Shown: positions 8,937 through 18,485, counted from the first letter of the stretch. The stretch is DNA of 64,000 nucleotides from Korobacter sp963703075 (GCA_963703075.1 OY969786.1:1550001-1614000), one strand, 5' to 3'. The notes: generated from the sequence alone by a model not told the origin. Numbers and translations are program-made.

Positions 8937-9782
8937 TTATGCGGCGGCTTTTCTCGGCGCGACTGGACGCAGATTTTCATGCTCAAACGCATCCGAATGC
9001 AGCCCACGCCGATAGATTTCGACCCGCAGCAGCTCCTCCAGCCGGACGTTACACAAACGGACGTCGCGGCCGAAGTGATTCAACAAGGCAAATTGGCTCG
9101 GCTTGTTGGGAGCCTCAAAAATGCACGTCTGCATGCCAAAGGCCTGGGCAAAACGGTCGGCGTATCGGGCATTGAAGTTTCCGTGCTCATCGAAGAGCCC
9201 CACTCCGCACGCGCTCTCGCGGCCTTCGATGACGAGTTGTAAGGCGCCCGCCTCCAGCCAGCGCTTCCCCTGGTCGATCAGGCCGGTCACCACGTCGGAA
9301 CTGAAAGCGCCGTCATGCTTCTTGCCCAGTTCAAATTGCAACTCCAAGCCGCGTTCTCTGGCCATCGCCAGCACCGTCTGCGGCGGCAACGGCAAGTCGG
9401 TGAACCCTTCGCCGGCCTCCACGCGAGTGACGCCGATATCGGCCACCAGGTCCAGGTAAAGTGGCAGCGCTCCTTGCTGCACCGCGACCTCGAAGGGGCC
9501 GCCGCCGGTCACCGTGGGCACACCGTACTCCCGGCAAGCCGCGACTTTGCCGCGAGTCACGGTTTCATTGCAGATCTGCCAGCATGCCATCGAGATCTTC
9601 ATCGTCTCCATCAGGTGGCTGCTCTGCGCCAGGTGCCCTTCAAACGTGGCCGGATCGTACCCGGGATCGAACGGCGAGGTGGTCGGAGGCAAGTCGGGAA
9701 CTCCGATCGCGCGCAGGTAGTCAGCCGTGTGCAACTTCCCGTTCGGAGCGTTCGTTGGATTGGATTGGGAGAGACGAGTCAT
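8937..9782 (-). CDS. comA: Phosphosulfolactate synthase (ComA family)
   Basis: ComA-family enzymes add sulfite to phosphoenolpyruvate to give (2R)-phospho-3-sulfolactate, the first step of one coenzyme M route and of sulfolactate formation. The TIM-barrel pattern is visible: KISMACWQI, VPTVTGGGPFEVAV (matching the PGGTLFE block), IGVTRVEAGEGFTDL, LQFELGKKHDGAF and VIEGRESACGVGLFDEHG. I start at the ATG at 9782, where AGGAGGT lies 8 nt upstream; a longer frame to 9842 has no such signal. The 281-residue length is normal. It is the last gene of a minus-strand run that also holds a ComB homolog, and a strong terminator follows. Family membership is firm; the end product is unknown. Confidence 0.85.
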   Translation of the reverse strand: MTRLSQSNPTNAPNGKLHTADYLRAIGVPDLPPTTSPFDPGYDPATFEGHLAQSSHLMETMKISMACWQICNETVTRGKVAACREYGVPTVTGGGPFEVAVQQGALPLYLDLVADIGVTRVEAGEGFTDLPLPPQTVLAMARERGLELQFELGKKHDGAFSSDVVTGLIDQGKRWLEAGALQLVIEGRESACGVGLFDEHGNFNARYADRFAQAFGMQTCIFEAPNKPSQFALLNHFGRDVRLCNVRLEELLRVEIYRRGLHSDAFEHENLRPVAPRKAAA

Positions 9783-9822
9783 ATCGAGATACCTCCTGCG
9801 TAGTCGAAAAGGGGTGGGCGGA

Positions 9823-12800
9823 TTACTTGAAGGTGGCGACAATGCTCGACCAGTTGGCCGATCCGCTCAAGGTGTAGGTGCCCGCCACCGCGGCGGTAGA
9901 ACTCAATTTCCGGTCTTCGCTGGCCGCGCGTGAGCCGTTCGTGGTGGTGTCCTGCTGCTCGAGAAGGAAACTGGCGCCGGGGGTGACAGTCACGCTCGAA
10001 CTGCTCGGCAGTCCCAACCCCGAGAAGACCAGCTCGGTCGATGACGTGGTCGTCGCGGTCGAGCCGCTGCTCGGCGTGCTGCTGCTTCCCTCTGCGTGTG
10101 CGGTTTGGTCGAGCGGGGCCGTCATACTGAGGCCGCTATATTCGTAGACCGCGATGTACGGATGGTTGTTTGAACCGGAAAACGTCGCGGTGACGGTGTT
10201 AGCGCCGGCATGCACATTCTTTGCATAGAAGATGTGCGTCTGAGATCCATCCGCGTCCTGACCTTGGTTCACGGCGTCGACATAGGTGTTGCCGGCCGTG
10301 TCCGTCACACCCACCGTCTCAGTTGTCGTCGACATGCGGACGAATGCGATGATCAGGTTGCCCGCCGTATTCGCCGCCGGGAAAGCTTGCGAGATGGAAT
10401 TCAGGTAGCTTCCCTCCAACGCCGCCGATTGCACCAGGGCAATGCCGGCACTCGTCACCGGGTTGATGGTGATGCTCAGGCCCTTGCTCGCCGACTGTGC
10501 CGGATTGGAGCTGTCGGTGACCTGCACTGTGAAGTTGCTCGTCGCCGCCGTGGTGGGCGTGCCGCTGATCGTACCGCTCGTAGCGTTAAGCGAGAGTCCT
10601 GCGGGCAGCGTGCCCGAGGTGAGCGACCATTTGTATGGCGTTGTACCGCCCGTTGCAGCCAGGGTCTGACTGTAGGCTGTTCCAACGGTTCCGCTCGCCA
10701 GCGAAGTCGTGGTAATACTCGGCGGGGATGAACTGGCGCTGGCCGCGAAAGTTGCCACCAATGCAGACCAGTTGGTGCTTCCGCTGATCGCGAACGTACC
10801 CGAGAACGATCCAGTCGCCGTCGCCACTTTCTCCTCGTCCGCGGCCCGCGTACCCGACGTGGTCTGACGCTCTAACTGGTATCCCGAACCGGCGGCCACG
10901 GTGACGGTGGAACTGCTGGGAAGTCCCAGTCCCGCGAATACCAACTCGTTGGCCGACGACGTAGTCGAGGTTGCTCCGGAACTCGGAGACGTGCTCTTTC
11001 CCTGGGCGTGCGCGGTCTGATCCAACGGGGCTGAAGCACTGAGCCCGCTGTATTCGTAGACCGCGAGCCACGGGTGACTGTTGGTGCCGGAGAATGTGGC
11101 CGTAACTGTGTTCGCGCCGGCTTTCACGTTCTTCGCATAGAACAGGTGGATCTGGCTGCCATCCGTGGTCTGCGACTGGCTGACGGCATCCGTGTAGGTA
11201 TTGCCATTCTTGTCTGTCACCTTCACGGTTTGGGTCGTCGTGGACATGCGCACGAAGGCGATGACCATGTTGCCGGCGGTGTTTCCGCTGCTGAATGCCA
11301 CCGCCGCCGACTTTGCGCTACCGGCCTGCACCGCCGCCGATTGCACTAGCACGACGCCTGAGCCGCCGCCCGTCGATTGCACCACGCCTGTCGCCGCCGA
11401 AGTAGCCGTACTCGATCCGACACTGTTTGTCGCGGTCACCGCCGCGCGTAGGGTAAATCCGACGTCCGCTCCCGCCAGTAAGTAGCTCTGGCCGGTTGCG
11501 CCGGAGATCTGCGAGCAGGAGACGCCAGAGGAATTACAGCGGCTCCATTGATACTTGTAGCTGGTAGGGCTATTGGTCCACGTGCCATTCGAGGTGGTCA
11601 GCGTTTGCCCCTGTACCGCGCTCCCGGTGATGGCCGGCAAGGCGGTGTTCGCCGGCTCGCCGCAGCTCGGTATGGCATTGCAGATGTTCAGCCGGCCGCT
11701 GGTGCTGACCAGGCCACTCAGGCTCGGCAGCACGTCCACGTGAGTGAGGATCGCGCTCCGCAGGTCCGCGGTGTCGAGGTTAGAAGCTGAAAGGATAAGC
11801 GCGGCAGCGCCGGATGTTTCCGCCGCCGCCATCGAACCCCCGCTGATGTAGCCGTACGCATCATTCCGCAGGGTGGAGTAGATGTTCACCCCGGGTGCAG
11901 CCAGTTGCACGGTGGTTGCGCCCCAGTTTGCCGAACTCCAGATGTGATCGGTGAAGTCGGTTGCGGCGGCACAGAGTTGATTCGGGCGGTCGTACACGCA
12001 TGGATATCGCGGCGTCGTGTCATTGTTCTGCGCCGTGTTGCCGGATGCGGTTACGATCAGGATATTGTTGGTCCCGAGAACGTCGATCTCGTCCGACAGC
12101 GCTTGCGAGAAGGCTGTCCCTGCCCAGGTCTGGGAATCGTTCACCACCCGGATGTTGACGCCACTCTGCTTCAGGCTCACGATCCCCTGCAGGCCCGTAA
12201 TGAGGTCGCTGGTTGCGCCGTCGCCGGAAGAGTCGACCCATTTCACCCCCATCAAACTGGTGACCCAGTTCACTCCCGAGACGCCGACACCGTTATTGCC
12301 CACCGCCCCAATGATCCCGGAGACGTGCGTGCCGTGCCCGTCGTACGAGGTGTCGTCGTCCATCGGATTGCACTGCTGGCCGGTGGTCGTGCCCACCACC
12401 CCGAGCACGTTGAACCCGTGCGATCCCGCCGGACAGTTATAGTTTGTGCCGTTGATCGACACCGTAAAGGCGTTGGGAGCAGACCAAACGTTGGCGGCCA
12501 AGTCCGGGTGGGTGTAATCGATCCCAGTATCGGTCACCGCGACCACCACTGCTGTCGATCCCGTGCTCACACCCCAGGCCGGCACAGCCTTTTCGTCGGC
12601 CCCCACCGTCCCCTGCACTCCGTTCATGACTTGCCCGGTGTTCTGCAAAGCCCATTGCACCGGGAAGGATGGATCGTTGGGCACATTGCCGCCGTCGACG
12701 TGCTGCATCCAGTCGGGTTCCGCATAACGGACCCCGGGCAGCTTCTTGAGCGCGTTCACCACGTCAAGAACACGCCCCGGTGGCACCCGTAGGACGTGCG

Positions 12801-13023
12801 TCTCGGCCCCAATCGTACGCAGATCGTGCGCGCCCACGCTGGAGACGATGCTGGCACGCCGCTCTGGTGATAGGCTGGCTTCAAATCCCAATAAGATAAC
12901 CCCATCGCGAAACTTCGCGGCCTCCGGCGCTGTCCTGCGGTCCGGTCGTCCTGGGTTCTGTGCGAAGCCGGTGCTCAGCAACGTAATGGCGACGATAGCG
13001 ATCGGTAGGTGCAGATATCTCAT
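9823..13023 (-). CDS. Secreted subtilisin-like (S8) protease with duplicated C-terminal beta domains
   Basis: A signal peptide (about residues 1-21) precedes an I9-like propeptide and an S8 catalytic domain. Asp165 is in VTDTGID, His230 in DGHGTHVSG, Asn329 in ASGN, and the nucleophile Ser397 in SGGSMAAAETSG. The last block differs from the usual GTSMAAPHVSG. After residue 460 come an Ig-like segment, a domain of about 200 residues starting VVLVQSAAV, a putative-Ig domain (GTAYSQTLAATGG...), and a second copy of the 200-residue domain up to the C-terminus. The tail probably binds glycan or the cell surface. It sits between comB and comA with gaps of 59 and 40 nt, in the same direction. Its tie to sulfonate metabolism is unclear. 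Confidence 0.9.
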   Translation of the reverse strand: MRYLHLPIAIVAITLLSTGFAQNPGRPDRRTAPEAAKFRDGVILLGFEASLSPERRASIVSSVGAHDLRTIGAETHVLRVPPGRVLDVVNALKKLPGVRYAEPDWMQHVDGGNVPNDPSFPVQWALQNTGQVMNGVQGTVGADEKAVPAWGVSTGSTAVVVAVTDTGIDYTHPDLAANVWSAPNAFTVSINGTNYNCPAGSHGFNVLGVVGTTTGQQCNPMDDDTSYDGHGTHVSGIIGAVGNNGVGVSGVNWVTSLMGVKWVDSSGDGATSDLITGLQGIVSLKQSGVNIRVVNDSQTWAGTAFSQALSDEIDVLGTNNILIVTASGNTAQNNDTTPRYPCVYDRPNQLCAAATDFTDHIWSSANWGATTVQLAAPGVNIYSTLRNDAYGYISGGSMAAAETSGAAALILSASNLDTADLRSAILTHVDVLPSLSGLVSTSGRLNICNAIPSCGEPANTALPAITGSAVQGQTLTTSNGTWTNSPTSYKYQWSRCNSSGVSCSQISGATGQSYLLAGADVGFTLRAAVTATNSVGSSTATSAATGVVQSTGGGSGVVLVQSAAVQAGSAKSAAVAFSSGNTAGNMVIAFVRMSTTTQTVKVTDKNGNTYTDAVSQSQTTDGSQIHLFYAKNVKAGANTVTATFSGTNSHPWLAVYEYSGLSASAPLDQTAHAQGKSTSPSSGATSTTSSANELVFAGLGLPSSSTVTVAAGSGYQLERQTTSGTRAADEEKVATATGSFSGTFAISGSTNWSALVATFAASASSSPPSITTTSLASGTVGTAYSQTLAATGGTTPYKWSLTSGTLPAGLSLNATSGTISGTPTTAATSNFTVQVTDSSNPAQSASKGLSITINPVTSAGIALVQSAALEGSYLNSISQAFPAANTAGNLIIAFVRMSTTTETVGVTDTAGNTYVDAVNQGQDADGSQTHIFYAKNVHAGANTVTATFSGSNNHPYIAVYEYSGLSMTAPLDQTAHAEGSSSTPSSGSTATTTSSTELVFSGLGLPSSSSVTVTPGASFLLEQQDTTTNGSRAASEDRKLSSTAAVAGTYTLSGSANWSSIVATFK

Positions 13024-13082
13024 GGCGTCTTCTTATTGCGGTGGCGCGGACGTTTTACGCATGACCGCAAGGGTCGAATGCC

Positions 13083-13820
13083 TTACGCCGCCTCGGCGGT
13101 CTTAAACGTGGCAACCTGGTTTCCTGAAATCAGCACTGGAAACTCAAGATCATTCACATGCTGTGTGACGAAGTCGAAATCATGCATCTGGCCCGAGCGG
13201 CGCAGGTAACGTACGCTGTTCCCACCGGCGCACGCGGTGGCGGGCGCATTCTCCCAGGCGCGAATCACGTCGGTCGTGAGTGACGTCTCCATCCGGTAGC
13301 CGGCAACCGCAAGGGCGGCACCAATCCATGCACAGCAGATCTGGTCTTCCTCGCGAAACTCGTTCCGGCTCCCTGCCCCGATAATTGCCACGTGCCGATA
13401 ATTTCCAATGGCATACGCCGCGGTGGCGGCAGCGTTCCGGAAACAAGCGACCAGGGCCGCCTCCCGGGAACGGGATGCCTGCAGCATCAATTTCGTTCCC
13501 GAGGAGGAGAGCATGACCAGGGGACGATGGACGTCGAGCCGCGCCGCTAGATCCGCCGGGCTGTTGTTCATCTCAAATTCCTGGGGCATGTTGCCGTTGA
13601 CCTCGCCCGCGAGAAGCGCGTCGCCGAGTTGGTCACGGATCGCAAGCGCATCCGCCAGATCGCGCGCAATCAAGCACTCGCGTCCGCACGCAACGGAAGT
13701 GACTGCAACGGTGGTTGCCCGAATCACGTCGACGGAGATCACGGCGTATTCGTCGCAGTAATTCGCCGCAGACTCGGGATAGGCATCGATGACAACGGTG
13801 CGTTCTGCGCTTGTCTTCAT
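13083..13820 (-). CDS. comB: 2-phosphosulfolactate phosphatase (ComB family)
   Basis: ComB removes the phosphate from 2-phospho-3-sulfolactate, giving 3-sulfolactate; known members need magnesium. The family signature is clear: SVDVIRATT at residues 29-37, LLAGEVNG at 69-76, EMNNSPAD at 83-90, and the central VMLSSSGTKLM block. The canonical GFDxGNSP reads EFEMNNSP here. Length 245 is normal. AGAGGTG precedes the ATG at 13820. It is read in the same direction as the ATP-grasp gene upstream (108 nt away) and the protease and comA downstream. Having ComA and ComB together makes sulfolactate production likely. No sulfolactate dehydrogenase or sulfopyruvate decarboxylase gene is in the window. 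Confidence 0.88.
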   Translation of the reverse strand: MKTSAERTVVIDAYPESAANYCDEYAVISVDVIRATTVAVTSVACGRECLIARDLADALAIRDQLGDALLAGEVNGNMPQEFEMNNSPADLAARLDVHRPLVMLSSSGTKLMLQASRSREAALVACFRNAAATAAYAIGNYRHVAIIGAGSRNEFREEDQICCAWIGAALAVAGYRMETSLTTDVIRAWENAPATACAGGNSVRYLRRSGQMHDFDFVTQHVNDLEFPVLISGNQVATFKTAEAA

Positions 13821-13928
13821 GCCGCACCTCTGGACATCGCAACGAAACTGGGCAGATGGTTGAGTCGGGGATAACGAAGCTTCATCGTTTGCATAGGTGT
13901 GGTTTCTCGCACTGAGAAGGTGTGCAGA

Positions 13929-15227
13929 CTAGGATCGGATTCCTTCGCCAATTTCCAGCTTGGTATCGGACGAAATCGGGGACAAGGATTTTTTTGGCGC
14001 GGGCGGTTTCGGCTTCCGCCTTAACTTCGTCGCGATGCGGCGACGCAGCTCTCGCGTGTCGCTGCGAAGAATGGCGAGGCACGGACGCAAGTCGCCACGA
14101 AAGAAGTACGCGGTCTCTCGGACCCCGCGGAAGGAGATGAGCCATTCACGAAACTTGAGCTTCTTATCGCGATAGTAGCGGACCGAGGAAACCAGGTCGG
14201 TATCTTCCACCAGCCACTTGCGTCCCCACTGGGGAACCGCCGGATTCACATCCTGGCCCGTGGCCGCGAGGTAGATGACCCGCGCAAGATCGAGATCAGA
14301 TGCATCGACGAAAAGCCGGAAGGTGGCGCCGATCCGAGGATTGACGTCGAGCACCTTATATTGGCCGTCACCCGCGTCATAACGGAAGCCCATATCGACC
14401 GGGCCGTTATAGCGAACGCTTCCCATAAGCTTGCGGGCGAGACCGTCCACGGCATCGTTACGCAAACAGATTCCCAACGAGGTCGCGCCGGTATACACGG
14501 GAGACTGTCGGATTTTTTTGCCGGTGATACCAAACAAACACTCGCCGTCCTGGAAGTACCCGTCGAACATCCAAACGGTATCGTCGCCTCCGGCAATGTA
14601 TTCCTGCACCATAAGATTTCGTTTCTGGGCATCTGGGGCAAGTCGGTACGTCTCGATCAATTCCTGTGCGGACTGAACCAGGACCATGGTCCTGGCTGCA
14701 CCCTTCGAAAAGATCTGTCCCTCACTCGGTTTCAGCATGACGGGATATTTGACCGTGGCTGCCACAGAAAGGACGTCTTCGAGAGAGCCGGGGAACAGTG
14801 TGTCGGGGGTGGGAACACTGGCGGCAACCGCCATCGAATGCATGGTCCGCTTGCTGCACAAACCGTGAACTGCATCGCGATCCGGCGACACCAGTTGGAA
14901 GTTGGTGTGCAGAATTTCCAGATGGTCGGCAACGAATTTGGCGGCGATGTCCGTGGTCGGCAAAAGAATCGCGCGGCGCCCGATTTGTTTTGCCGCTTCC
15001 GTCAGCGCTTGCAGAGTCTCGGCAGCGGGAGCGTGGTCCACATCTACGCGGAAGAAGTGCCGGCAATAACGCGAGGTAGCCGCCGGGCTGCCCGGGTCGG
15101 AATCAGCAATGTATACGGGGACGCCGGCCGAACCGAGGCTGCGGACCATGCACAACCCGCCATGGCGCACGGCTCGCAACAGGAGCACGGGTGTCACTAC
15201 GTCGGTGATTTGAAATCTCTTCATCAT
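13929..15227 (-). CDS. ATP-grasp ligase of unknown substrate
   Basis: The 432-residue protein has an N-terminal Rossmann-like pre-ATP-grasp domain (GLCMVRSLGSAGVPVYIAD). The ATP-grasp core follows: KYPVMLKPSEG at about residues 165-175, MVQEYIAGGDDTVW for the adenine-binding edge, and KVLDVNPRIGATFRLF for the metal-binding Glu/Asn set (here Asp-Val-Asn). It resembles the carbamoyl-phosphate-synthase-like and D-aspartate-ligase-like enzymes that join a carboxylate to an amine through an acyl phosphate. The C-terminal 60 residues are very basic. Its ATG follows the methyltransferase stop with no gap, so translation is probably coupled. In this context it might conjugate a sulfonated acid, but that is inference. 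Confidence 0.8.
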   Translation of the reverse strand: MMKRFQITDVVTPVLLLRAVRHGGLCMVRSLGSAGVPVYIADSDPGSPAATSRYCRHFFRVDVDHAPAAETLQALTEAAKQIGRRAILLPTTDIAAKFVADHLEILHTNFQLVSPDRDAVHGLCSKRTMHSMAVAASVPTPDTLFPGSLEDVLSVAATVKYPVMLKPSEGQIFSKGAARTMVLVQSAQELIETYRLAPDAQKRNLMVQEYIAGGDDTVWMFDGYFQDGECLFGITGKKIRQSPVYTGATSLGICLRNDAVDGLARKLMGSVRYNGPVDMGFRYDAGDGQYKVLDVNPRIGATFRLFVDASDLDLARVIYLAATGQDVNPAVPQWGRKWLVEDTDLVSSVRYYRDKKLKFREWLISFRGVRETAYFFRGDLRPCLAILRSDTRELRRRIATKLRRKPKPPAPKKSLSPISSDTKLEIGEGIRS

Positions 15228-16058
15228 TTAAAGCTTTCGTGAGAGTTGCAGGCACTGACAGCCACAATGCTTCCATGGCCAACTTCCGGCATCCGCGGCT
15301 TTTTGCAATCGATCGTGTAGTTTCATTGACGTTTGTTCAGCGAACAACGACCTCTTCACGAATGAATACGGCCCAAAGCCGAAAGTCGCGTTCTTTACTG
15401 GCTCCAGTCCTATGCGTCGCGTGAGGGCTTCGATTTTTGCGGGCCGATGATTGTGAGCCACAGGGTGGGCCGAGCCAGGCTGGCGGCGAAGAGCCCGAAG
15501 TGCGTTTCCAACGATTTGGCGCAGTGGCCCGCAGAAGGGGTTTGTGACTGGATCTAAAAACTGTTCGGAGCGCCAGTAATTATCGATGCTCACTAGCAGG
15601 TACCCTCCAGGCTTTAAGACTCGTGCCAGTTCGGCGATTTCCGCCTCCGGGCGCTCGACCCACGGCAGCAGCCCCAGGGCGACTACGCACTCGAATGTGC
15701 CGGACGAAAAAGGTAACTTTGTGGCGGCGGATAGTTGCGTTTGCACACGATGTCCCACCCCATTTGTCTTCGCGAACCCTGCGGTCAGCTCGAGCATTGC
15801 CGGCGCCAAGTCGATTGCATCGACGTGATATCCGCGTTCAGCGAGCGCGACCGTCGCCACGCCCGCACCGCAGCCTGCGTCCAGCACTTTGGTCCCGCGC
15901 GCAAGATGCAATTCATCGATCCACCGCAGTGCCGCCGTTAGCCGCTGCTGATAAATGCGTCCGGCGAGCGTGTCGTCAGCATAAACATCCCGCCAGTATC
16001 CAGCGGTGAAGTCGAAGTATTGGCGGACGATTTCCTGATGTGCGTAGGGAGCGGACAT
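15228..16058 (-). CDS. Class I SAM-dependent methyltransferase
   Basis: The 276-residue protein shows methyltransferase motif I as KVLDAGCGAGVATVAL (about residues 56-71) and the acidic end of beta 2 in VDAIDLAP. Motif IV is FECVVALGLLPWV, followed by LARVLKPGGYLLVSIDNYW. This is the UbiE/BioC-like small-molecule subgroup. It is the first gene of the run leading to the ATP-grasp, comB, protease and comA genes. Its TAA stop abuts the next ATG, so coupling is likely. The substrate is not evident. It faces away from the beta-helix gene at 16345 across a 286-nt divergent spacer. Confidence 0.82.
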   Translation of the reverse strand: MSAPYAHQEIVRQYFDFTAGYWRDVYADDTLAGRIYQQRLTAALRWIDELHLARGTKVLDAGCGAGVATVALAERGYHVDAIDLAPAMLELTAGFAKTNGVGHRVQTQLSAATKLPFSSGTFECVVALGLLPWVERPEAEIAELARVLKPGGYLLVSIDNYWRSEQFLDPVTNPFCGPLRQIVGNALRALRRQPGSAHPVAHNHRPAKIEALTRRIGLEPVKNATFGFGPYSFVKRSLFAEQTSMKLHDRLQKAADAGSWPWKHCGCQCLQLSRKL

Positions 16059-16214
16059 ATAGATCGAGTCTTATCGAATCTATGCGGGTCCGGAGCAGAA
16101 CTCACGAGTCCATGGCCGGTCGTCGCATTTTGATGATGTACTTGTGGTTCCGTGTCAGCGGTTTAAGCGAGCCGATTTAAGGTGTTTCGCGGCTCGGCCA
16201 AAACAGCGCCATTT

Positions 16215-16231
16215 CCTACTATGGGTAGGAC
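16215..16231. promoter_or_regulatory. Inverted repeat in the divergent promoter region
   Basis: TCCTAC and GTAGGA are perfect 6-bp arms around TATGG. The element lies between the methyltransferase start (16058) and the beta-helix protein start (16345), where an operator for a dimeric regulator would be expected. That role is inferred; no matching second copy was noticed. Confidence 0.3.
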
Positions 16232-16344
16232 GATTCGACGAGATGGATTTTCTCCCCGAGACTCTCATCCGCGATTGAGTTGAACGCTTCCCCCGGAATC
16301 GTCGAGATGCACACCCAATTCGGTTCAGTCAGGATGCCAACCGC

Positions 16345-18447
16345 ATGTCCAAGCGCGGCAAAGTTTTCTATTCGCTCCTATTGGTTCTTTTCCTAGCAAA
16401 TATCACGGCCGCATGGGCCATCAACGGCACGGTGGCGCCGAATTCCTTAGACTACGGAACTCGTGCACTCAACCGGTATACCAGCCGACATTTCACCATC
16501 TCGAACAATGGTACGCAGTCCGTTTATTTCGGAGGCGTATCCCTGTCCGGATCAAGCGCCTTCGCCGTGTCAGTCTGGAGCGGGCCGAAGTGGCTCGAGC
16601 CTGGCGGAAGCGTGGCTGTCTGGGTGAGATTTACTCCGACGGCAGCAACGTCTTATTCCGCAAACCTTACAGCCACTTTTAAAGATTCGACCGGCTCACG
16701 CTCACAGTCAGTCGGACTTATAGGCGCCGGAGCGAGCAGCGGCGGAAAAAGCTCTCCCAGTGGACAACTGGTCATCACTCCAAGTTCGCTCACCTTCGGC
16801 AATCAGACCGTCAACACCACTGTTTCGAGAAACTTTTCCGTGACGAACGTCGGGAGCGGCAGCGTATCCCTAACTAGCATTGCGTCGGCATCGAATGCCT
16901 TTGCGGTGACGGGGTGGAGCGGCGCAACCACGTTGGCATCCGGGACAACCCAGACCTTTGCAGTCTCGTTCACGCCCACCACAACTGCGGGCTACACTGG
17001 CTCCGTCGCGATTCAGAGCAACGCTTCCAACCAGCCGGCCCTTAACATATCCGGCAGCGGTGTAGCGTCGAGTGCGCCAAGCCCGGTCGGCGTCACCGTG
17101 CAACCTGCCACCTTGAGCCTGCCCGCTGGAGGAACGCAAGAGTTTGCCGCGACTGTGACCAACACCCCGGATACCTCCGTCAGCTGGCAAGTCAACTCGT
17201 TAGTCGGTGGCAACGCCAGTGTCGGCACGATCAGTCAGGCAGGCTTCTACACAGCGCCCCCGAGCGTACCAAGTAATCCGTACGTGACTATTACCGCCGT
17301 GAGCGCCGCAGACTCGACCAAGAAGAGCAGCAGCGCGGTGAGCATTACCGCTACCGCCAGCACCGGCAATGACTACTACGTTTCACCCACCGGATCCGAT
17401 TCGGCTTCCGGAGCTTTAGCTGCACCATGGCGCACAATCGGTCACTCGATCTCTGTCGTTCGTCCTGGCGACACGGTACACGTGCTGCCAGGAAGCTACA
17501 ACGAGTCCCCTTATTGCACCCGGAGCGGGACGTCCACTGCACCCATCCGTTTCGTCTCCGAACAAAAGTGGGCGGCCAAGATACTGGGCAGCGGGAGCGA
17601 GAACTGGGGCTTCCGCGTCGATGGCGATTACAACTCCATCGAAGGGTTCGATATCACCAACTCAAATACGAGCTCCGGTCATGAAGGAGTCGAAACAAAC
17701 GGCAACTTCGACCAAGTGATGGGCAACAACATCCACAATATCGACCCGAACGGGGGGAGCGATGGATTGGGCGGCGCCGGTATCGTCAACGGGGGAGACA
17801 TCACAAAGGGCAACCTGGACGTCATCGGCAACGTGGTGCACGACATCGGCAACATCAATTTCCCCTGGTACCAGGTTCAGGGCATCTACTACGGCAGCAA
17901 GGGCGGCAGGATCTACAACAACATCGTCTACCGCGTCCAGGGCTGGGGCATTCATCTCTGGCATGCCGCGAGCAACATCACCATCGCGAATAATACCGTC
18001 TTCAACAACATGGAAGGCGGGATCATCGTCGGCGATGGAGACTATCCGTGTCCAAACGCCTGCGCGACGGATGACTATACGATCGTCACGAATAACATCG
18101 TGGTCTATAACCAAGCTCATAATTACAACGGAAGCGTGATGGGCGGATACGGTATCAGCGAGAATGGCCACACCGGAACCCACAACGTTTACGCCAATAA
18201 CCTGGTCTACGGAAATGCAGCGGGTGGCTACCTTTTGCAGAACGGCCTGACCGCCACTGGGACTGTCGAAGCAGATCCACAGCTCCTGAATTACCAGGCG
18301 AACGGAAGTGGCAACTACCAGCTGGGTCCAGCAAGTCCTGCAATTAATGCTGGTACCAGCACGGGCAATCCTCCGGCCTACGACTTCAACGGTACGCCGC
18401 GCCCCCTCGGCTCTGCCTGGGATATCGGGGCCTTCGAACTCGAATAA
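16345..18447 (+). CDS. Secreted protein with HYDIN-like and Ig-like domains and a C-terminal parallel beta-helix
   Basis: A signal peptide (about residues 1-25, ending AAWA) is followed by two choice-of-anchor D / ASPM-SPD-2-Hydin type domains, TVAPNSLDYGTRALNRYTSR and LVITPSSLTFGNQTVNTTVS. A bacterial Ig-like domain (about 245-335) comes next, then a DUF1565/NosD-type right-handed beta-helix (about 345-700) beginning DYYVSPTGSDSASGALAAPW. Repeated Asn-rich turns such as NNIVYR and ANNTVFNN are typical of the fold. Relatives are polysaccharide lyases or carbohydrate-binding surface proteins; no catalytic residues can be assigned. The beta-helix is paralogous to the protein at 19603. AGGA lies 10 nt before the ATG. 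Its position suggests work on the exported polysaccharide. Confidence 0.85.
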   Translation: MSKRGKVFYSLLLVLFLANITAAWAINGTVAPNSLDYGTRALNRYTSRHFTISNNGTQSVYFGGVSLSGSSAFAVSVWSGPKWLEPGGSVAVWVRFTPTAATSYSANLTATFKDSTGSRSQSVGLIGAGASSGGKSSPSGQLVITPSSLTFGNQTVNTTVSRNFSVTNVGSGSVSLTSIASASNAFAVTGWSGATTLASGTTQTFAVSFTPTTTAGYTGSVAIQSNASNQPALNISGSGVASSAPSPVGVTVQPATLSLPAGGTQEFAATVTNTPDTSVSWQVNSLVGGNASVGTISQAGFYTAPPSVPSNPYVTITAVSAADSTKKSSSAVSITATASTGNDYYVSPTGSDSASGALAAPWRTIGHSISVVRPGDTVHVLPGSYNESPYCTRSGTSTAPIRFVSEQKWAAKILGSGSENWGFRVDGDYNSIEGFDITNSNTSSGHEGVETNGNFDQVMGNNIHNIDPNGGSDGLGGAGIVNGGDITKGNLDVIGNVVHDIGNINFPWYQVQGIYYGSKGGRIYNNIVYRVQGWGIHLWHAASNITIANNTVFNNMEGGIIVGDGDYPCPNACATDDYTIVTNNIVVYNQAHNYNGSVMGGYGISENGHTGTHNVYANNLVYGNAAGGYLLQNGLTATGTVEADPQLLNYQANGSGNYQLGPASPAINAGTSTGNPPAYDFNGTPRPLGSAWDIGAFELE

Positions 18448-18462
18448 ATGTCGATCGGTGAT

Positions 18463-18485
18463 CCAGGCCGGAGATCCCGGCCTGG
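18463..18485. terminator. Convergent hairpin between the beta-helix gene and the export gene
   Basis: CCAGGCCGG (18463-18471) and CCGGCCTGG (18477-18485) form a perfect 9-bp GC-rich stem with loop AGATC. An adjoining GTGA/TCAC pair extends it past one unpaired base. It lies in the 42-nt gap between two converging genes and could stop transcription from both sides. No long T run follows on either strand. Confidence 0.6.
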
